In this document: positions 13,882 to 14,696 of the stretch, piece by piece
How the letters are laid out: the number at the start of each line of letters is the position of its first letter
Numbering within the stretch: the first letter of the stretch is position 1
Assembly (NCBI GenBank): GCA_046262515.1
Contig: JBHEMP010000081.1
Coordinates: forward strand, 1 to 14,696
Length of the DNA stretch: 14,696 bases
Direction: 5' to 3'
From: JAXDLW01 sp046262515
GTDB taxonomy: Bacteria > Chloroflexota > Dormibacteria > DASZGP01
Program-made: the position numbers and the translations under genes
The notes under the pieces: model-generated
What the model was told of the DNA's origin: nothing
Seen by the model: the letters and a program-made list of their open reading frames with translations, nothing else
Database searches by the model: none

Positions 13882-14696
13882 TCCCGCCGGGTCGCCGCCG
13901 GCGACGCCATACGATGCCGGCGAGGGTGACGGGAAGGATCGAACCCCATACCAGCAGCAGGTCCCACCGCCAGGGCGGCGCGGCGGCGGTCGGGGGTAGT
14001 TCGGTAGACGGGGATGCCGTGGACGCTGTCACCGCCGCCGGCGGAGGAAACAGGTCGGCGACCACGGCGGCAACCCGGTACTGGTTCTCGGCGCACGGCC
14101 CGGATGTCACGCCACTCCCCGGCGCCAGTCCTTTTTCGCACGACTGCAGCGAGCCCGCGTCACCAGCGGGCAGCCCACTCCCGGGGCAGGTGCCCTGCGG
14201 CGAGGAGGGTCGGCAGCGGTACACAGCGGCGGCCGAGCTTTCCGGGATGACCCACCGCGTCAACGCCAGGAACCCCGACCGTGGGCCCTCGAACTGGCGG
14301 TACGCCGGGTCATCCGCGCGGTCGGTGTAGGTCCCGACGCCGGCGCCGTTGTAGAGCGCGTCGGCGCGGTCCCCCGCGTACCAGCCGGTGCCGGCACGAG
14401 CATCATCGCGGCTGAAGATTGCCGACTGCCCATCGCCCGCGATGTCAAACAGGTTGCCGACCATGAACGGGTTGACGGCATAGCGGAAGTTACTGAAGCG
14501 CCCGCCCTGGACCGCGGACCACGCGCTGCGCATCCAGCTCAGGGGCTGCCAGCTCCCCGTGGGGCCACAGTTCTCGGTGAAGTCGGTCCAGCTCATGCAG
14601 GCTGCGCTACCGTCGTTGAACTCGGGCTGGAGGAAGACGTTCACGCCCTTGCTGTCCAGGCATTGCATGAACTGCGGGTACGGGTTCGAGGTCATG
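13877..14696 (-). CDS. C-terminal part of a surface-anchored protein, possibly nitrilase-like (5' end outside window)
   Basis: About 272 residues are visible; the gene almost certainly continues past the right edge, so the ATG at 14695 need not be the start. I do not recognise it with certainty. The first half resembles the second half of the nitrilase (CN-hydrolase) fold. YPQFMQCLDSKGVNVFLQPE fits the strand after the catalytic Cys, and WMRSAWSAVQ plus RYAVNPFMVGNLFD and DGQSAIFSRDD fit the later strands. If so, the catalytic Cys lies just beyond the window. A Cys-containing linker follows (Cys pairs around 161-202), then a Ser/Thr/Pro/Ala-rich spacer, ELPPTA, a hydrophobic stretch of about 19 residues and RRRRRPGGM. 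That tail is a three-part cell-wall-sorting or tail-anchor pattern. This implies an extracellular domain. The stop is TAA at 13879-13877, 21 nt from the convergent HIT stop. Confidence 0.6.
   Translation of the reverse strand, partial: MTSNPYPQFMQCLDSKGVNVFLQPEFNDGSAACMSWTDFTENCGPTGSWQPLSWMRSAWSAVQGGRFSNFRYAVNPFMVGNLFDIAGDGQSAIFSRDDARAGTGWYAGDRADALYNGAGVGTYTDRADDPAYRQFEGPRSGFLALTRWVIPESSAAAVYRCRPSSPQGTCPGSGLPAGDAGSLQSCEKGLAPGSGVTSGPCAENQYRVAAVVADLFPPPAAVTASTASPSTELPPTAAAPPWRWDLLLVWGSILPVTLAGIVWRRRRRPGGM

Overview
The window is a very GC-rich chromosomal segment, densely packed with core genes. It contains no mobile element, CRISPR array or phage gene that I can see. MurT and GatD amidate lipid II and are a mark of bacteria with a monoderm-type (Gram-positive) wall. 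The ComEA/ComEC DNA-uptake pair, GTG and TTG starts and a G3-U70 tRNA-Ala are all bacterial. The LeuRS signature around its HVGH motif does not look like the Streptomyces type I remember. With the overall gene order this makes me think of an uncultured high-GC lineage near Chloroflexota/Dormibacterota or a deep actinobacterial branch. That placement is inference with low confidence.

Layout. (1) Bases 1-4480, minus strand: murJ, ispE, murT, gatD, an apparent four-gene operon for peptidoglycan lipid carriers. Its genes overlap by 4 nt or are separated by 10 nt, and gatD runs off the left edge. (2) Bases 4481-4522: a 42-bp divergent promoter region. (3) Bases 4523-4936, plus strand: rpsT (ribosomal protein S20) with a long basic tail, followed by stacked hairpins. 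(4) Bases 5004-8857, minus strand: comEA, comEC, holA, a familiar bacterial neighbourhood next to rpsT. (5) Bases 8954-12305, minus strand: leuS followed by an epoxide-hydrolase-type alpha/beta hydrolase. (6) Bases 12351-12426, minus strand: tRNA-Ala(GGC). (7) A divergent pair: an EamA/DMT permease (minus) and a HIT-family Ap4A-phosphorylase-like protein (plus). (8) Bases 13877-14696, minus strand: the C-terminal half of an apparently surface-anchored protein, possibly nitrilase-like, running off the right edge.

How the genes work together. IspE makes an isoprenoid precursor that ultimately feeds the undecaprenyl carrier. MurT-GatD amidates lipid II and MurJ flips it across the membrane, so operon 1 joins supply, modification and export of one lipid-linked intermediate. 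ComEA binds incoming DNA and ComEC is the channel; in this ComEC every metal-ligand motif of the C-terminal metallo-beta-lactamase domain is missing. HolA is the clamp-loader delta subunit.

I do not see a complete new multi-gene system; the window is mostly housekeeping. The points most worth a second look are the degenerate ComEC nuclease domain, a near-identical leaderless-type promoter/start block shared by rpsT and leuS, the histone-H1-like tail on S20, the incomplete zinc ribbon of MurT, and the LPPTA-type C-terminus of the right-edge protein. No stretch longer than 300 bases lacks a gene.
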